DNA of 14,086 nt, from the NCBI GenBank assembly GCA_020048295.1, contig JAIFMT010000117.1, positions 1-14,086 on the forward strand. Reading direction: 5' to 3'. Of the stretch, positions 1 through 9,017 are shown one piece after another. Below the pieces are notes generated by a model. It worked only from the letters and a program-made list of their open reading frames with translations. It made no database searches and was not told the DNA's origin. This DNA is from Rhodoferax sp. Lineage in GTDB: Bacteria > Pseudomonadota > Gammaproteobacteria > Burkholderiales > Burkholderiaceae. Every line of letters starts with the position of its first letter. The first letter of the stretch is position 1. The translations under genes and the position numbers were made by a program.

Positions 1-374
1 CCACGGCGGTGTTCAACGTGATTTATGTCTCGCGCGAGCGCCACAGCGGCGAAGACCCGCTGGAGCCGCTGATCGAGGCGATGCAAGCCGGTGACTCGCT
101 GATTTTGTTTCCTGAGGGTACGCGCGGCTACGCCGACGAACCACAAGCTTTCAAGGCCGGGCTGTACAACCTGGCGCACAAATTTCCCGAGGTCGAGCTG
201 ATTCCGGCATGGATCAACAACGTGCAGCGCGTCATGCCCAAAGGCGAGGTGGTGCCGGTGCCGGTGCTGTGCTCGGTGACCTTTGGCGCGCCGATGCGGG
301 TGCAGCCTGGCGAAGAGCGACAGGCATTCTTGACGCGTGCGCGCGAGGCGGTCATCGCCTTGCGCCAGATTTGA
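1..374 (+). CDS. 1-acyl-glycerol-3-phosphate acyltransferase-like protein (PlsC/LPLAT family), 3' part
   Basis: The reading frame is open from the left edge (first whole codon at 3) to TGA at 372-374, so the 5' half of the gene lies outside the window. The fragment contains SLILFPEGTRG, the FPEGTR block III of the lysophospholipid acyltransferase family, which binds the glycerol phosphate acceptor. The catalytic HX4D motif should lie upstream and cannot be seen. The family transfers an acyl chain from acyl-ACP or acyl-CoA to lysophosphatidate at the inner face of the cytoplasmic membrane, giving phosphatidate. The next gene, 18 bases downstream on the same strand, is a CdsA-family membrane protein that would use phosphatidate in the next step, which supports a lipid role. 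This plsC-cdsA pairing resembles the ynb-type phospholipid cluster of gammaproteobacteria. The substrate (phosphatidate synthesis or another lyso-lipid) cannot be decided from the fragment. Confidence 0.85.
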   Translation, partial: TAVFNVIYVSRERHSGEDPLEPLIEAMQAGDSLILFPEGTRGYADEPQAFKAGLYNLAHKFPEVELIPAWINNVQRVMPKGEVVPVPVLCSVTFGAPMRVQPGEERQAFLTRAREAVIALRQI

Positions 375-392
375 ACCTGGCGGGTCGTCCTC

Positions 393-1382
393 ATGCACTC
401 CACCCTGAAAAGCTTAAGCGCCACGCAGCAGGTTGGCGCCTTGTTCATCATCGTCTTCGGGTTGCTGCTGCTTGCCGGTGTGGCGCTGTTCCTGTTGTCG
501 ATGCGCGAGTACGAGGACTCAGGCAGGGCCGAGCAGCACCGTCGCCTGGTCAGCCACTTGGGGCAACTGCTGAAAACCAGCTGGGTGATGATTTTTGTGT
601 TCTGGATCGCCTGGCTATCAGGCGACGTGGCGCGGCTGGTGCTATTTGGCCTGGGCTCGTTTTTTGCGCTGCGCGAATTTCTCACGCTGTCGCCCACCCG
701 CCACGGCGACCACCGCAGCCTGGTGCTGGCATTTTTTGGCGTGCTACCGTTTCAATACTGGCTGGTCGGCGCCGAACACTTTGACCTGTTCACGGTATTC
801 ATTCCGGTGTATGTCTTTCTGGCCCTGCCGGTGGCCAGCGCGCTGGCCAACGATCCGCAGCGCTTTCTGGAGCGAAATGCCAAGTTGCAGTGGGGCATCA
901 TGGTCAGCATCTATGGTATGAGCCATGTGCCGGCGTTGCTGCTGCTGCACTTTCCGCGCTACAACAACAAAAACGCTTTCCTGATGCTGTTTCTGGTGCT
1001 GGTGGTGCAAACCTGCATGGTCACCCAGCACCTGGCCAGTCGCTGGCTGCGCGGCCAGCCGGCCATGCCGGAGATCAGCCACAGCTTCAGCTGGCGCGGC
1101 TGGTGGCTGGGCATGATCGCCGGCAGCCTGCTGGGCACGCTGCTGACGGGCATCACACCGTTCAAGCCGGCGCAGGCATTTGCCATGTCATTCATCGCCT
1201 GTGCAGCCGGGTCGCTGGGGCACCTGGTCATGAAAGCGCTCAAGCGCGACCGGGGCATTCCAATCTGGCGCGGCGAGGGCCGCGGCGTCACCGGTGCCGG
1301 CGGCATGCTTGACCGGATTGACTCGCTGTGTTTTGCCGCGCCGGTGTTCTTCCACTCACTTAGATGGTATTTTGGTCTCTAA
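393..1382 (+). CDS. Phosphatidate cytidylyltransferase (CdsA/YnbB-like) homologue with an eroded active site
   Basis: A 329-residue integral membrane protein with about eight or nine hydrophobic stretches, for example residues 17-36, 64-92, 110-125, 133-150, 167-185, 195-211, 236-256 and 262-280. The C-terminal part, KALKRDRGIP followed by GAGGMLDRIDSLCFAAPVFFH (checked in pieces), matches the end of the CDP-diacylglycerol synthase signature, including the conserved D307-R308-x-D310. Family members make CDP-diacylglycerol from phosphatidate and CTP. Several conserved positions are altered here. The usual GHGG is GAGG (His lost). The usual ND/SDV motif after the VVQT segment reads VVQTCMVTQHL (Asp lost). 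The usual SPxKTWEG reads SHSFSWRGW (Lys lost). Activity is therefore doubtful. The gene follows the acyltransferase by 18 bases, probably in the same operon; no clear Shine-Dalgarno sequence precedes ATG 393. Its stop codon lies inside a dispersed repeat (1377-1409). Confidence 0.8.
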   Translation: MHSTLKSLSATQQVGALFIIVFGLLLLAGVALFLLSMREYEDSGRAEQHRRLVSHLGQLLKTSWVMIFVFWIAWLSGDVARLVLFGLGSFFALREFLTLSPTRHGDHRSLVLAFFGVLPFQYWLVGAEHFDLFTVFIPVYVFLALPVASALANDPQRFLERNAKLQWGIMVSIYGMSHVPALLLLHFPRYNNKNAFLMLFLVLVVQTCMVTQHLASRWLRGQPAMPEISHSFSWRGWWLGMIAGSLLGTLLTGITPFKPAQAFAMSFIACAAGSLGHLVMKALKRDRGIPIWRGEGRGVTGAGGMLDRIDSLCFAAPVFFHSLRWYFGL

Positions 1383-1409
1383 CCCATATGCAGTATTCGC
1401 TAACAGCTA
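1377..1409 (+). repeat. 33-bp dispersed repeat, copy 1 (spans the cdsA-like stop codon)
   Basis: This 33-base block starts CTCTAACCCATATG and ends TAACAGCTA. It aligns without gaps to the blocks at 8756-8788 (25 of 33 identical) and 12328-12360, reverse strand (20 of 33). The shared pattern is CTCTARCCCWTA, eight variable bases, then KCGCWWRYAGCTA. The TAA stop of the preceding gene (1380-1382) is part of the block. It is followed by an AT-rich tail (TATATTATT) that runs into the ruvC ribosome binding site. Confidence 0.7.
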
Positions 1410-1416
1410 TATTATT

Positions 1417-1421
1417 GGGAG
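1417..1421 (+). promoter_or_regulatory. Ribosome binding site of ruvC
   Basis: GGGAG lies three bases before ATG 1425, directly after the AT-rich tail of the repeat. It supports ATG 1425 as the start, and so does the canonical N-terminus MRILGIDPG. The spacing is rather short. Confidence 0.55.
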
Positions 1422-1424
1422 CGC

Positions 1425-1985
1425 ATGAGAATTCTGGGCATTGACCCTGGCTTGCGCACCACCGGCTTTGGCGTGGTGGACGCCGACGGTGCTGCGCTGG
1501 CGTATGTGGCCAGCGGCACCATCAGCACCACGCACATAGAAAAAGACCAGTTGCCGGCACGCCTGAAGGTGCTGTTTGATGGCATTCGTGAAGTGGTGGC
1601 GCGCTATACGCCCGATGCCGCCTCGGTTGAGATCGTTTTCGTCAATGTCAACCCGCAGTCCACCTTGCTGCTCGGACAGGCGCGTGGCGCAGCGGTCACG
1701 GCGCTGGTGGCGTGCGACCTGGCGGTGGCCGAATACACCGCGCTGCAGATGAAACAGGCGGTGGTTGGCTATGGTCGCGCCGATAAGACGCAGGTGCAGG
1801 AAATGGTGCGCCGCCTGTTGAACCTGCCCGGATTGCCCGGTGCCGATGCGGCCGACGCGCTGGGCCTGGCCATCACCCATGCCCACGCGGCCACCGCCAT
1901 GGCTCGCCTCGCGCAGGCCAAAGGCATCGGCGGCGTGCCGCAACAAACGCAAAAAGCCGCCTACAAGGCTGGGCGCAGCCGCTAG
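1425..1985 (+). CDS. ruvC: Crossover junction endodeoxyribonuclease RuvC
   Basis: A 186-residue protein, slightly longer than E. coli RuvC (173). RuvC is the homodimeric Mg2+-dependent resolvase that cuts Holliday junctions symmetrically during recombinational repair, normally on junctions held by RuvAB. The four acidic catalytic residues are all visible: D7 in [13 protein letters not shown]69 in SVEIVFVN, and D141 and D144 in [16 protein letters not shown]. The segment [11 protein letters not shown] and the basic [14 protein letters not shown] also match the family. The C-terminal 20 residues ([14 protein letters not shown]) are a basic tail beyond the conserved fold. ruvA and ruvB are not next to it: the gene converges on hslU, so RuvAB must be encoded elsewhere. 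Its expression may come from the upstream lipid genes, because only 42 bases separate them and I see no clear promoter. Confidence 0.95.
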   Translation: MRILGIDPGLRTTGFGVVDADGAALAYVASGTISTTHIEKDQLPARLKVLFDGIREVVARYTPDAASVEIVFVNVNPQSTLLLGQARGAAVTALVACDLAVAEYTALQMKQAVVGYGRADKTQVQEMVRRLLNLPGLPGADAADALGLAITHAHAATAMARLAQAKGIGGVPQQTQKAAYKAGRSR

Positions 1986-1989
1986 CGCC

Positions 1990-2007
1990 GAGCCAGGTCG
2001 CTGGCTC
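1990..2007. terminator. Hairpin between convergent ruvC and hslU (possible bidirectional terminator)
   Basis: GAGCCAG - GTCG - CTGGCTC forms a perfect 7-bp stem with a 4-base loop in the 20-base gap between the two convergent stop codons. Its right arm includes part of the hslU stop codon. There is no T-run on either side, so an intrinsic terminator is only suggested by position and symmetry. Confidence 0.4.
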
Positions 2008-3337
2008 AGAGAATGTAGCGGCTCAGGTCTTCGTTCTTGCTGAGTTCGGCCAGGCGCGACTCAACGTAAGCGGCATCGATGTGCACGGTTTGGCCGGCCA
2101 GGGTGGTGGCGCTGAAGCTGACCTCGTCGAGCAGGCGCTCCATCACCGTCGAGAGTCGGCGCGCGCCAATATTTTCGGTGCGCTCGTTCACATCAAAGGC
2201 GATTTGCGCCAGCCGGGTGATGCCGGCTTCTGAAAACTCCACTGTCACCTGCTCAGTGGCCAGCAGCGCCTGGTACTGCTTGACCAGCGAGGCGTGGGTT
2301 TGCGTCAGGATGGCCACAAAATCCTCCACCGACAGGCTTTGCAGTTCAACCCGAATCGGAAAGCGCCCCTGCAACTCGGGAATCAGGTCGCTGGGCTTGC
2401 TCAAGTGAAACGCGCCCGAGGCGATGAACAAGATGTGGTCGGTCTTGACGGTGCCGTATTTGGTCGAGACGCTGGTGCCTTCCACCAGCGGCAGCAGATC
2501 GCGCTGCACGCCCTGGCGCGACACCTCGGCCCCGCTGCCTTCCGAGCGCGAGGTGACCTTGTCAATCTCGTCGATGAACACAATGCCGTTTTGCTCCAGC
2601 ATGTGCAGCGCCTGGGTGCGGATGTCGTCCTCGTTGACCAGTTTGGCGGCCTCTTCGTCGGCCAGCAATTTAAGGGCCTCGCTGATTTTCAGCTTGCGCG
2701 TCTGCTTCTTGTTCTGGTTGAGCTGGCCAAACATGCCGCGCAGTTGCTCGGTCATTTCTTCCATGCCGGCCGGGCCCATGATTTCGAGTTGCGGTGCGGT
2801 GTGCGCCAAATCCACCTCAATCTCGCGGTCGTTCAACTGGCCTTCGCGCAGCTTTTTGCGAAAAGTCTGGCGCGCCGCGCTCTCGGGCTCCTGGCTCTCC
2901 AGCACGCCAAATTCCTGGCGCGGCATCGGAATCAGGATGTCCAGCACCCGGTCTTCGGCCACGTCTTGCGCGCGCTCGCGCACCTGTTGCTTGGCGGCCT
3001 CGCGGGTCTGCTTGACGGCAATGTCGGCCAGGTCCCGGATGATGGCATCCACGTCCTTGCCCACATAGCCCACCTCAGTGAACTTGGTGGCTTCGACCTT
3101 GATGAACGGGGCATCGGCCAGGCGTGCCAGGCGGCGCGCAATCTCCGTCTTGCCAACCCCGGTGGGGCCAATCATCAAGATGTTTTTCGGGGTGATTTCA
3201 CTGCGCAGGCTGGCATCGACCTGCTGGCGCCGCCAGCGGTTGCGCAGGGCAATGGCCACGGCGCGCTTGGCCTGCTGCTGGCCAACGATGTGTTTGTCGA
3301 GTTCGGTGACGATTTGTTGGGGCGTGAGGGATGACAT
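2006..3337 (-). CDS. hslU: ATP-dependent protease ATPase subunit HslU (ClpY)
   Basis: A 443-residue AAA+ unfoldase, the same length as the E. coli protein. HslU hexamers bind, unfold and thread substrate proteins into the HslV peptidase in the cytoplasm. Seen in order: the N-terminal [18 protein letters not shown]; Walker A GPTGVGKT at 57-64; the pore loop GYVG at 90-93; the intermediate (I) domain at roughly 110-240, rich in charged residues; Walker [10 protein letters not shown] around 251-259; and sensor 2 GARRL at 391-395. The C-terminal EDLSRYIL is the tail that inserts into HslV pockets and activates the peptidase. It follows hslV by 13 bases, so the two are co-transcribed. No good Shine-Dalgarno sequence is visible before the ATG; the start is chosen by homology. 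Confidence 0.97.
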   Translation of the reverse strand: MSSLTPQQIVTELDKHIVGQQQAKRAVAIALRNRWRRQQVDASLRSEITPKNILMIGPTGVGKTEIARRLARLADAPFIKVEATKFTEVGYVGKDVDAIIRDLADIAVKQTREAAKQQVRERAQDVAEDRVLDILIPMPRQEFGVLESQEPESAARQTFRKKLREGQLNDREIEVDLAHTAPQLEIMGPAGMEEMTEQLRGMFGQLNQNKKQTRKLKISEALKLLADEEAAKLVNEDDIRTQALHMLEQNGIVFIDEIDKVTSRSEGSGAEVSRQGVQRDLLPLVEGTSVSTKYGTVKTDHILFIASGAFHLSKPSDLIPELQGRFPIRVELQSLSVEDFVAILTQTHASLVKQYQALLATEQVTVEFSEAGITRLAQIAFDVNERTENIGARRLSTVMERLLDEVSFSATTLAGQTVHIDAAYVESRLAELSKNEDLSRYIL

Positions 3338-3350
3338 ATTCGATGGTCGA

Positions 3351-3896
3351 TCAGAGCACTTCGACCGTGTGGTTCATGTTGGTGTAGATGCAGATTTCGC
3401 CGGCAATTTCAAGCGAGCGTTTGACGATGTCCTGCGCTGACATCTCGGTGTGGTTGAGCAGCGCGATGGCGCTGGCCTGCGCATAAGCACCGCCCGAGCC
3501 GATGGTGACAATGCCGTTTTCGGGCTCCAGCACGTCGCCATTGCCAGTGATGATCAGTGACGCCTCCAGGTCGGCCACCGCCAGCATGGCCTCCAGGCGG
3601 CGCAACACGCGGTCGGTGCGCCAGTCCTTGGTCAGCTCAATGGCAGCGCGCACCAGGTGACCCTGGTGTTTTTCGAGCTTGGCTTCAAAACGCTCAAACA
3701 GCGTGAAGGCATCGGCCGTGGCACCGGCAAAACCCGCCAGCACCTTGCCGTGGTAGAGCTTGCGCACCTTGCGCGCGGTGCCCTTGACGACGATGTTGCC
3801 CAGCGTGACCTGACCGTCGCCGCCAATGGCCACCTGCGTGCCCGCGGGCGTTTGGCGACGCACGCTGATGATGGTGGTGCCGTGGTATTGATCCAT
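3351..3896 (-). CDS. hslV: ATP-dependent protease proteolytic subunit HslV (ClpQ)
   Basis: A 181-residue N-terminal-nucleophile (proteasome beta-type) threonine peptidase and the partner of HslU. The frame is open upstream to 3944, but that extension would overlap the preceding STAS gene. The start at 3896 gives the expected short propeptide MDQYHG, and self-processing would then expose Thr7 of GTTIISVRR as the catalytic residue. Conserved segments include [10 protein letters not shown], the [11 protein letters not shown] lysine region, [30 protein letters not shown], and [15 protein letters not shown]. Compared with E. coli there is a small insertion after SVRR (QTPAGTQ). hslU follows 13 bases downstream. 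I see no sigma-32 promoter immediately upstream, so heat-shock control, if present, would have to act further up the minus-strand block. Confidence 0.95.
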   Translation of the reverse strand: MDQYHGTTIISVRRQTPAGTQVAIGGDGQVTLGNIVVKGTARKVRKLYHGKVLAGFAGATADAFTLFERFEAKLEKHQGHLVRAAIELTKDWRTDRVLRRLEAMLAVADLEASLIITGNGDVLEPENGIVTIGSGGAYAQASAIALLNHTEMSAQDIVKRSLEIAGEICIYTNMNHTVEVL

Positions 3897-3909
3897 GAAA
3901 GAAGGTGTC

Positions 3910-5562
3910 CTAATAGGTTCGTTGGGTGATTCGCGCATGCTCATGGATGCCGATCAGATAGAAAAAGGCCGCCACCAGGGATGCCACGTCGCGCAGTTCA
4001 ACACGCACACCGGCGGCCTGGGCGTTGGCCATCCAGTTCAGCATGCTGCCTGCCGCCGAAAAGTCAACCCGAACCAGGTTGGCGCACACAATCACCAGCG
4101 GTTGCCCGGTGGGTGCGGCCAGGCGCAGCGATTCCAGCACCGGCGTGGCGTCACCCAGGATCTCACCCTGCAGCGTCAGGGGTTGCGCCTGCGCCAACGC
4201 TGCCGTCACAGTAGCCGCTGGCAACTCGGCGACTGCAGGCGCAGCGCTGGCAGGCAACAGCTGGCAGCGCGCCGGTAGCCAGGACGGCGGTGATATTTCG
4301 TAGGTGACACAAAAATCCAGTGCCACGCCCTCAAATTCGTCAGGCTGGCGCAGCAGTCGCAGCAAATCAAGCCGTAGTTGCCACCAGAACTGGGGCACAC
4401 CGGTGTCGCCCATGGGTGTGTAGTCGCGCAGTCGTTGCGCCAGCAGCTCAACACCCTCCATGCCCAGTTTCAAAGGCAGTTCGCACCAGCGTGCCAGTAC
4501 GACGGCCAGCGCCTGACCGGCCGCCGGCGTGATGGTGTTCAGGGCCCGCCAGTCCAGCCAGCAGGGGTTTGGCGGTGCATTCCCCCAGGCCTGAAGCGAC
4601 AGCGTCGCCTCAACATCCAGATTTTCCGGGCTGCGCCACAGCGCAGGTCCGGCCGTATCCGGTGCCAGCGCTGAATTGGCCAGAGGGGACGCTGCGGGCG
4701 CAGCGGTCTGGCCCATTGCAACCCACGCGGGAGCTGCCATATTGAATCGCTTGGCATAGTCGGCCGCCATACGTTCAAAATTAACCTGCTGGCCGGTGGC
4801 GCGGTAGATGTCAAGCAGCGCAAACGCCCAGCTTCTGGCCCGTTCGTCGGGCGCTGCCTGCCCCTGCAGCGCCGTCAACAACGCCGACTCTGCACCCGCA
4901 TCATCGCCATTGGCAAAGCGGATGGCTGCCTCCTCCAGCGTGGCATCGGTCGCGCTTGGCTCAGCAACCGCAAGCACCGGCGGCGATACGGAAAATACAC
5001 CGGCGAAGGTTTCAGACGTGTTGACGGCATGGGCTGGTTGCGCGGACTCGTCCGCCTCGGTGCCCATGCCCATCTGGGTCGCCACACTTTCCTCCTCGTC
5101 CACCATGTCCGAGGGCATGGTGGTGGCAAATGCACTGTCCATGTCGCGCACATTCTGCGCCGCATGAGCTGTCTGACCAGACGGCACTGCATCGGTCGCG
5201 CGCCCTTTCCACCATTGCTTGGACATCTGGGCTTCGATTTCGTCGATTTTCTTCAGTGTATTGGCACGTTCCTCAAACACCGAGTAGCCCCAACTGTCCT
5301 GAAATGCCGAGGTGGGCGCGGTTCCACCCGCCACGGGCAGGCCAGGGTTCAGGCGCAGTTTGCGCAATTTGTCGAATTCACGTCGGCGCACCGCATCGTT
5401 GTACTGTTTGCGCTCTATCATCTGTTTGAGCGCCAGTTTGCTGCTGTCCACCGCACGCGATTCTGCGGGCTTGTCCAGATCCACCCAATCCACCGTCGGG
5501 TTGCGCACAAATTTGGCAACCTTCGACAGCAAACCAGGGCCGTTGTCTTGTGTTGCCATCAT
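3910..5562 (-). CDS. STAS-domain protein with TPR/FimV-like helical segments
   Basis: A 550-residue cytoplasmic protein without a signal peptide or membrane segment. The N-terminal 1-120 region is charged and carries a KAVKF-like [16 protein letters not shown] start and the segment [20 protein letters not shown]. Residues 130-205 are low-complexity linker. Residues 207-280 look like a TPR/FimV-type helical unit ([25 protein letters not shown]). A related unit returns at about 394-430 ([23 protein letters not shown]). Residues 462-548 are a STAS-like domain with [14 protein letters not shown] (Ser502 near the position phosphorylated in SpoIIAA-type proteins), ending in [10 protein letters not shown]. 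Residues 312-380 look like a decayed second STAS unit. The partner and function are unknown to me. Two adjacent ATGs (5562, 5559) make the start uncertain by one codon. It lies between dksA (36 bases upstream) and hslV (13 bases downstream), apparently in one operon. Confidence 0.8.
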   Translation of the reverse strand: MMATQDNGPGLLSKVAKFVRNPTVDWVDLDKPAESRAVDSSKLALKQMIERKQYNDAVRRREFDKLRKLRLNPGLPVAGGTAPTSAFQDSWGYSVFEERANTLKKIDEIEAQMSKQWWKGRATDAVPSGQTAHAAQNVRDMDSAFATTMPSDMVDEEESVATQMGMGTEADESAQPAHAVNTSETFAGVFSVSPPVLAVAEPSATDATLEEAAIRFANGDDAGAESALLTALQGQAAPDERARSWAFALLDIYRATGQQVNFERMAADYAKRFNMAAPAWVAMGQTAAPAASPLANSALAPDTAGPALWRSPENLDVEATLSLQAWGNAPPNPCWLDWRALNTITPAAGQALAVVLARWCELPLKLGMEGVELLAQRLRDYTPMGDTGVPQFWWQLRLDLLRLLRQPDEFEGVALDFCVTYEISPPSWLPARCQLLPASAAPAVAELPAATVTAALAQAQPLTLQGEILGDATPVLESLRLAAPTGQPLVIVCANLVRVDFSAAGSMLNWMANAQAAGVRVELRDVASLVAAFFYLIGIHEHARITQRTY

Positions 5563-5598
5563 CTCAACCAGGGTGCCCGGCAGGCCAGCGGTCGGGCT

Positions 5599-6570
5599 TT
5601 AGTCGCCAAACATCTTCTGCTTGAGTTCGCGGCGCTGTTGCGCTTCGAGCGACAAGGTGGCGGTGGGGCGGGCCAGCAGACGGCCGACACCGATGGGCTC
5701 ACCGGTTTCATCGCAATAACCATAGTCACCGGCATCGATGCGGTTGATCGACTGCTCGATCTTTTTCAGCAGCTTGCGCTCGCGGTCACGCGTGCGCAAC
5801 TCCAGTGCGTGCTCTTCTTCAATGGTGGCGCGGTCGGCCGGGTCGGGCACCACCACCGTGTCTTCGCGCAGATGCTCGGTGGTTTCACCGGCATTGCTGA
5901 GGATGTCTTCTTTCAGACGCACCAGCTTGAGGCGGAAAAACGCCATCTGCGTGTCGTTCATGTACGTGTCATCGGGCATGGCGATGACTTCGGCATCACT
6001 CAGATCGGCAACGGCTTTGGCTTTCCAGTTGTCGGCGAGCGCCGGGTCTTTCTTGACCGATGTGGCCACCACCGGAGTGATCGGCGCTGTCGTGCTCATC
6101 TGGGTAAAACTCGATTTGGCGGCGGTGGATGCGACCGATTGCGCCATCGACGGCACAGTGAGTTGCGCCAGCCGCGACGACGGCCGGCCTGATCGCACGG
6201 GAACCCCCAGCGGCGTGAGCTGCGCTGTCGCGGGCACAACAGTTTTGACAACAGCGGCAGGTGCAATGTTCTTGGGGGCTGCCGTGGCAGCTTCAACGTG
6301 GGTGTTCTTGGTCACTTCTTCGGGTTTCTTTTTGGATGTGGGGCTGCTGGTTTTAGCGGCGGCTGCAGCATGATCGACAGGGCTGGCAGGCGCGTGTTTG
6401 GCAGCTTTCTCGGCTTTGGGTGCTGGCGCAGGGGTTGCGCCGGCGGGTGACTTGGGCGGCGATGACATCGGCAAGGTCTTGGATGCGGCTTTGGCGGCCA
6501 CCTTGGCTGGTTTGCCTGCTTGCGCCAGGGTATCAGCCTGGGCATGCGATTTCACGGTTTGCGCTTTCAC
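5599..6570 (-). CDS. dksA: RNA polymerase-binding transcription factor DksA with long Ala/Lys/Pro-rich N-terminus
   Basis: The C-terminal 120 residues (about 204-323) are a DksA: a coiled coil with the tip sequence PDPADRA (Asp243 and Asp246, matching the two acidic tip residues that reach into the RNA polymerase secondary channel), then ELRTRDRERKLLKKI, then a degenerate zinc finger. Only one of the four finger Cys remains (YCDETGEPIG, then LSLEAQ). To my knowledge this is the usual betaproteobacterial form. DksA works with ppGpp to adjust rRNA and amino-acid promoters. The N-terminal 200 residues are Ala/Lys/Pro-rich low complexity, probably disordered. The start chosen is GTG 6570, because AGGAGA lies six bases before it. 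An alternative ATG at 6747 would add 59 residues of similar low-complexity composition, and the frame is open further into cobW. If GTG 6570 is right, the 205 bases between this gene and cobW are untranslated. Confidence 0.88.
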   Translation of the reverse strand: MKAQTVKSHAQADTLAQAGKPAKVAAKAASKTLPMSSPPKSPAGATPAPAPKAEKAAKHAPASPVDHAAAAAKTSSPTSKKKPEEVTKNTHVEAATAAPKNIAPAAVVKTVVPATAQLTPLGVPVRSGRPSSRLAQLTVPSMAQSVASTAAKSSFTQMSTTAPITPVVATSVKKDPALADNWKAKAVADLSDAEVIAMPDDTYMNDTQMAFFRLKLVRLKEDILSNAGETTEHLREDTVVVPDPADRATIEEEHALELRTRDRERKLLKKIEQSINRIDAGDYGYCDETGEPIGVGRLLARPTATLSLEAQQRRELKQKMFGD

Positions 6571-6576
6571 GGTGGG

Positions 6577-6582
6577 TCTCCT
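6577..6582 (-). promoter_or_regulatory. Strong Shine-Dalgarno sequence favouring GTG start of dksA
   Basis: On the minus strand AGGAGA is followed by six bases (CCCACC) and then GTG at 6570-6568. This is the best ribosome binding site in the N-terminal part of this open frame. The alternative ATG 6747 has only a poor GGAT upstream. Confidence 0.55.
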
Positions 6583-6775
6583 GGCAGGTTTTGCCTGTGT
6601 TGTTTTGTTCTTGCTGACGCTGTCTGGCGAATGAACGGGGGCGCTTGCCGGTTTGGCTTGGGGCACCTGGGACTTTTCATCGGCGCGCGAGTGTACTGGC
6701 TTGGTGACAGAAAAACCCATCATTTGCAATAGCGAGACAAACATCATCGATCCGTTATCTGCGCCGGTCGGGTCA

Positions 6776-7840
6776 TCAGACCAGGCTTTTCTCCATACCC
6801 TGCAGAAAGATGTCGCGCGGCAAGTCGATGCCGATAAACACCATCTTGCTACAGCGCTGCTCATCTGCACCCCAGGCCGGCCCCAGGTCACTGCCCATCA
6901 GCTGGTGGACGCCCTGAAAAATCACCTTGCGGTCGGTGCCCTGCATATATAGAACGCCCTTGTAGCGCAGCATGCGCGGGCCATAAACATTGACCACAGC
7001 GCCCAGAAAGTCTTCCAGTCTGGCGGGGTCAAACGCCCGCTCCGAGCGGAAGACAAAACTTTTCACGTCGTCGTCGTGGGCGTGATGGTGGCCGCTGTGG
7101 TGCGACGGGTGATTGCAGGTCTCGCCCGGGGCATGCTCGTGTCCGGCATGGTCATGGGTGTGACCCGCGTGATCATGGTCATCTTCTTTCAGGAAATCCG
7201 GGTCGATGTCGAGCTTGGTGTTGAGGTTGAAACCACGCAGGTCAAATACATCACTGAGCGCCACTTCGCCAAAATGCACGGCCTTTTGCGGTGCGCGCGG
7301 GTTCATGTGCGCCAGACGGTGCTTCAGCGCCTCGGTGTCTTCGGCCGACACCAGGTCGGTCTTGCTGATGAAAATCTGGTCCGCAAAGCCCACCTGACGG
7401 CGCGCTTCCTGGCGGTCATCCAACTGCTTGTCGGCGTGCACGGCATCGACCAGCGTCAAGATCGAGTCAAGCAGGTAGCTTTCGGCTATTTCGTCGTCCA
7501 TGAAAAACGTCTGCGCCACCGGGCCGGGGTCGGCCACGCCAGTGGTCTCGATCACCACGCGGTCAAAGTCCAGCAGGCCCTGGCGCTTCTTGGCGGCCAG
7601 CAGTTGCAGCGCTTCGCGCAGGTCTTCGCGGATGGTGCAGCAGATGCAGCCGTTGCTCATCTGGATGATCTGCTCTTTGGCGTCGGTCACCAGAATCTCG
7701 TTGTCGATGTTTTCCTCGCCAAACTCGTTCTCGATGATGGCGATTTTCTGACCGTGGGCCTCGGACAGCACCCGCTTGAGCAGCGTGGTTTTGCCCGAGC
7801 CAAGAAAGCCGGTCAGGATGGTGGCAGGAATCAGACTCAT
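6776..7840 (-). CDS. COG0523/CobW-family GTP-binding metallochaperone-like protein
   Basis: A 354-residue G3E-family GTPase. Walker A GFLGSGKTT is at 11-19. IENEFGEENID at 36-46 is typical of the family. The metal-binding GCICC motif (CxCC) is at 64-68, the Walker B-like IETTGVADP at 98-105, and the base-recognition motif SKTD (variant of NKxD) at 159-162. A strongly His/Asp-rich linker lies at 221-257, with more than a dozen His. The CobW C-terminal domain follows from about 260 to the end (FVFRSERAFDPARLEDFL). Members deliver or sense metal ions such as zinc or cobalt using GTP hydrolysis; the His-rich loop suggests zinc or nickel but does not prove it. It precedes dksA on the same strand, a neighbourhood I believe is conserved in Burkholderiales. 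No zinc-uptake regulator box is evident in the 52 bases upstream. It is not a cobalamin-synthesis gene by context. Confidence 0.9.
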   Translation of the reverse strand: MSLIPATILTGFLGSGKTTLLKRVLSEAHGQKIAIIENEFGEENIDNEILVTDAKEQIIQMSNGCICCTIREDLREALQLLAAKKRQGLLDFDRVVIETTGVADPGPVAQTFFMDDEIAESYLLDSILTLVDAVHADKQLDDRQEARRQVGFADQIFISKTDLVSAEDTEALKHRLAHMNPRAPQKAVHFGEVALSDVFDLRGFNLNTKLDIDPDFLKEDDHDHAGHTHDHAGHEHAPGETCNHPSHHSGHHHAHDDDVKSFVFRSERAFDPARLEDFLGAVVNVYGPRMLRYKGVLYMQGTDRKVIFQGVHQLMGSDLGPAWGADEQRCSKMVFIGIDLPRDIFLQGMEKSLV

Positions 7841-7892
7841 GGGTGCGCTTAAGTTGGAAGGCAGCGAGTGTAACGATGATCAGCGCTGCTGC

Positions 7893-9013
<1,121 letters not shown>

Positions 9014-9017
<4 letters not shown>

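Noticed and set aside
2294..3334. Open frame of 346 codons on the plus strand opposite hslU
   Set aside because: hslU is certain from its AAA+ motifs; the antisense text has no family features.
3897..3944. Upstream extension of hslV to 3944
   Set aside because: It would overlap the STAS gene by 35 bases and add residues before the normal MDQYHG propeptide.
5029..6192. Open frame of 387 codons on the plus strand
   Set aside because: It lies antisense across the STAS gene and dksA, bridges two real genes, and reads as low-complexity His/Arg/Gly-rich text. It is a shadow of GC-rich coding sequence.
7065..7200. Dense GTG/CAT repeats resembling a simple-sequence repeat
   Set aside because: They are explained by the His/Asp-rich loop of the CobW-family GTPase.
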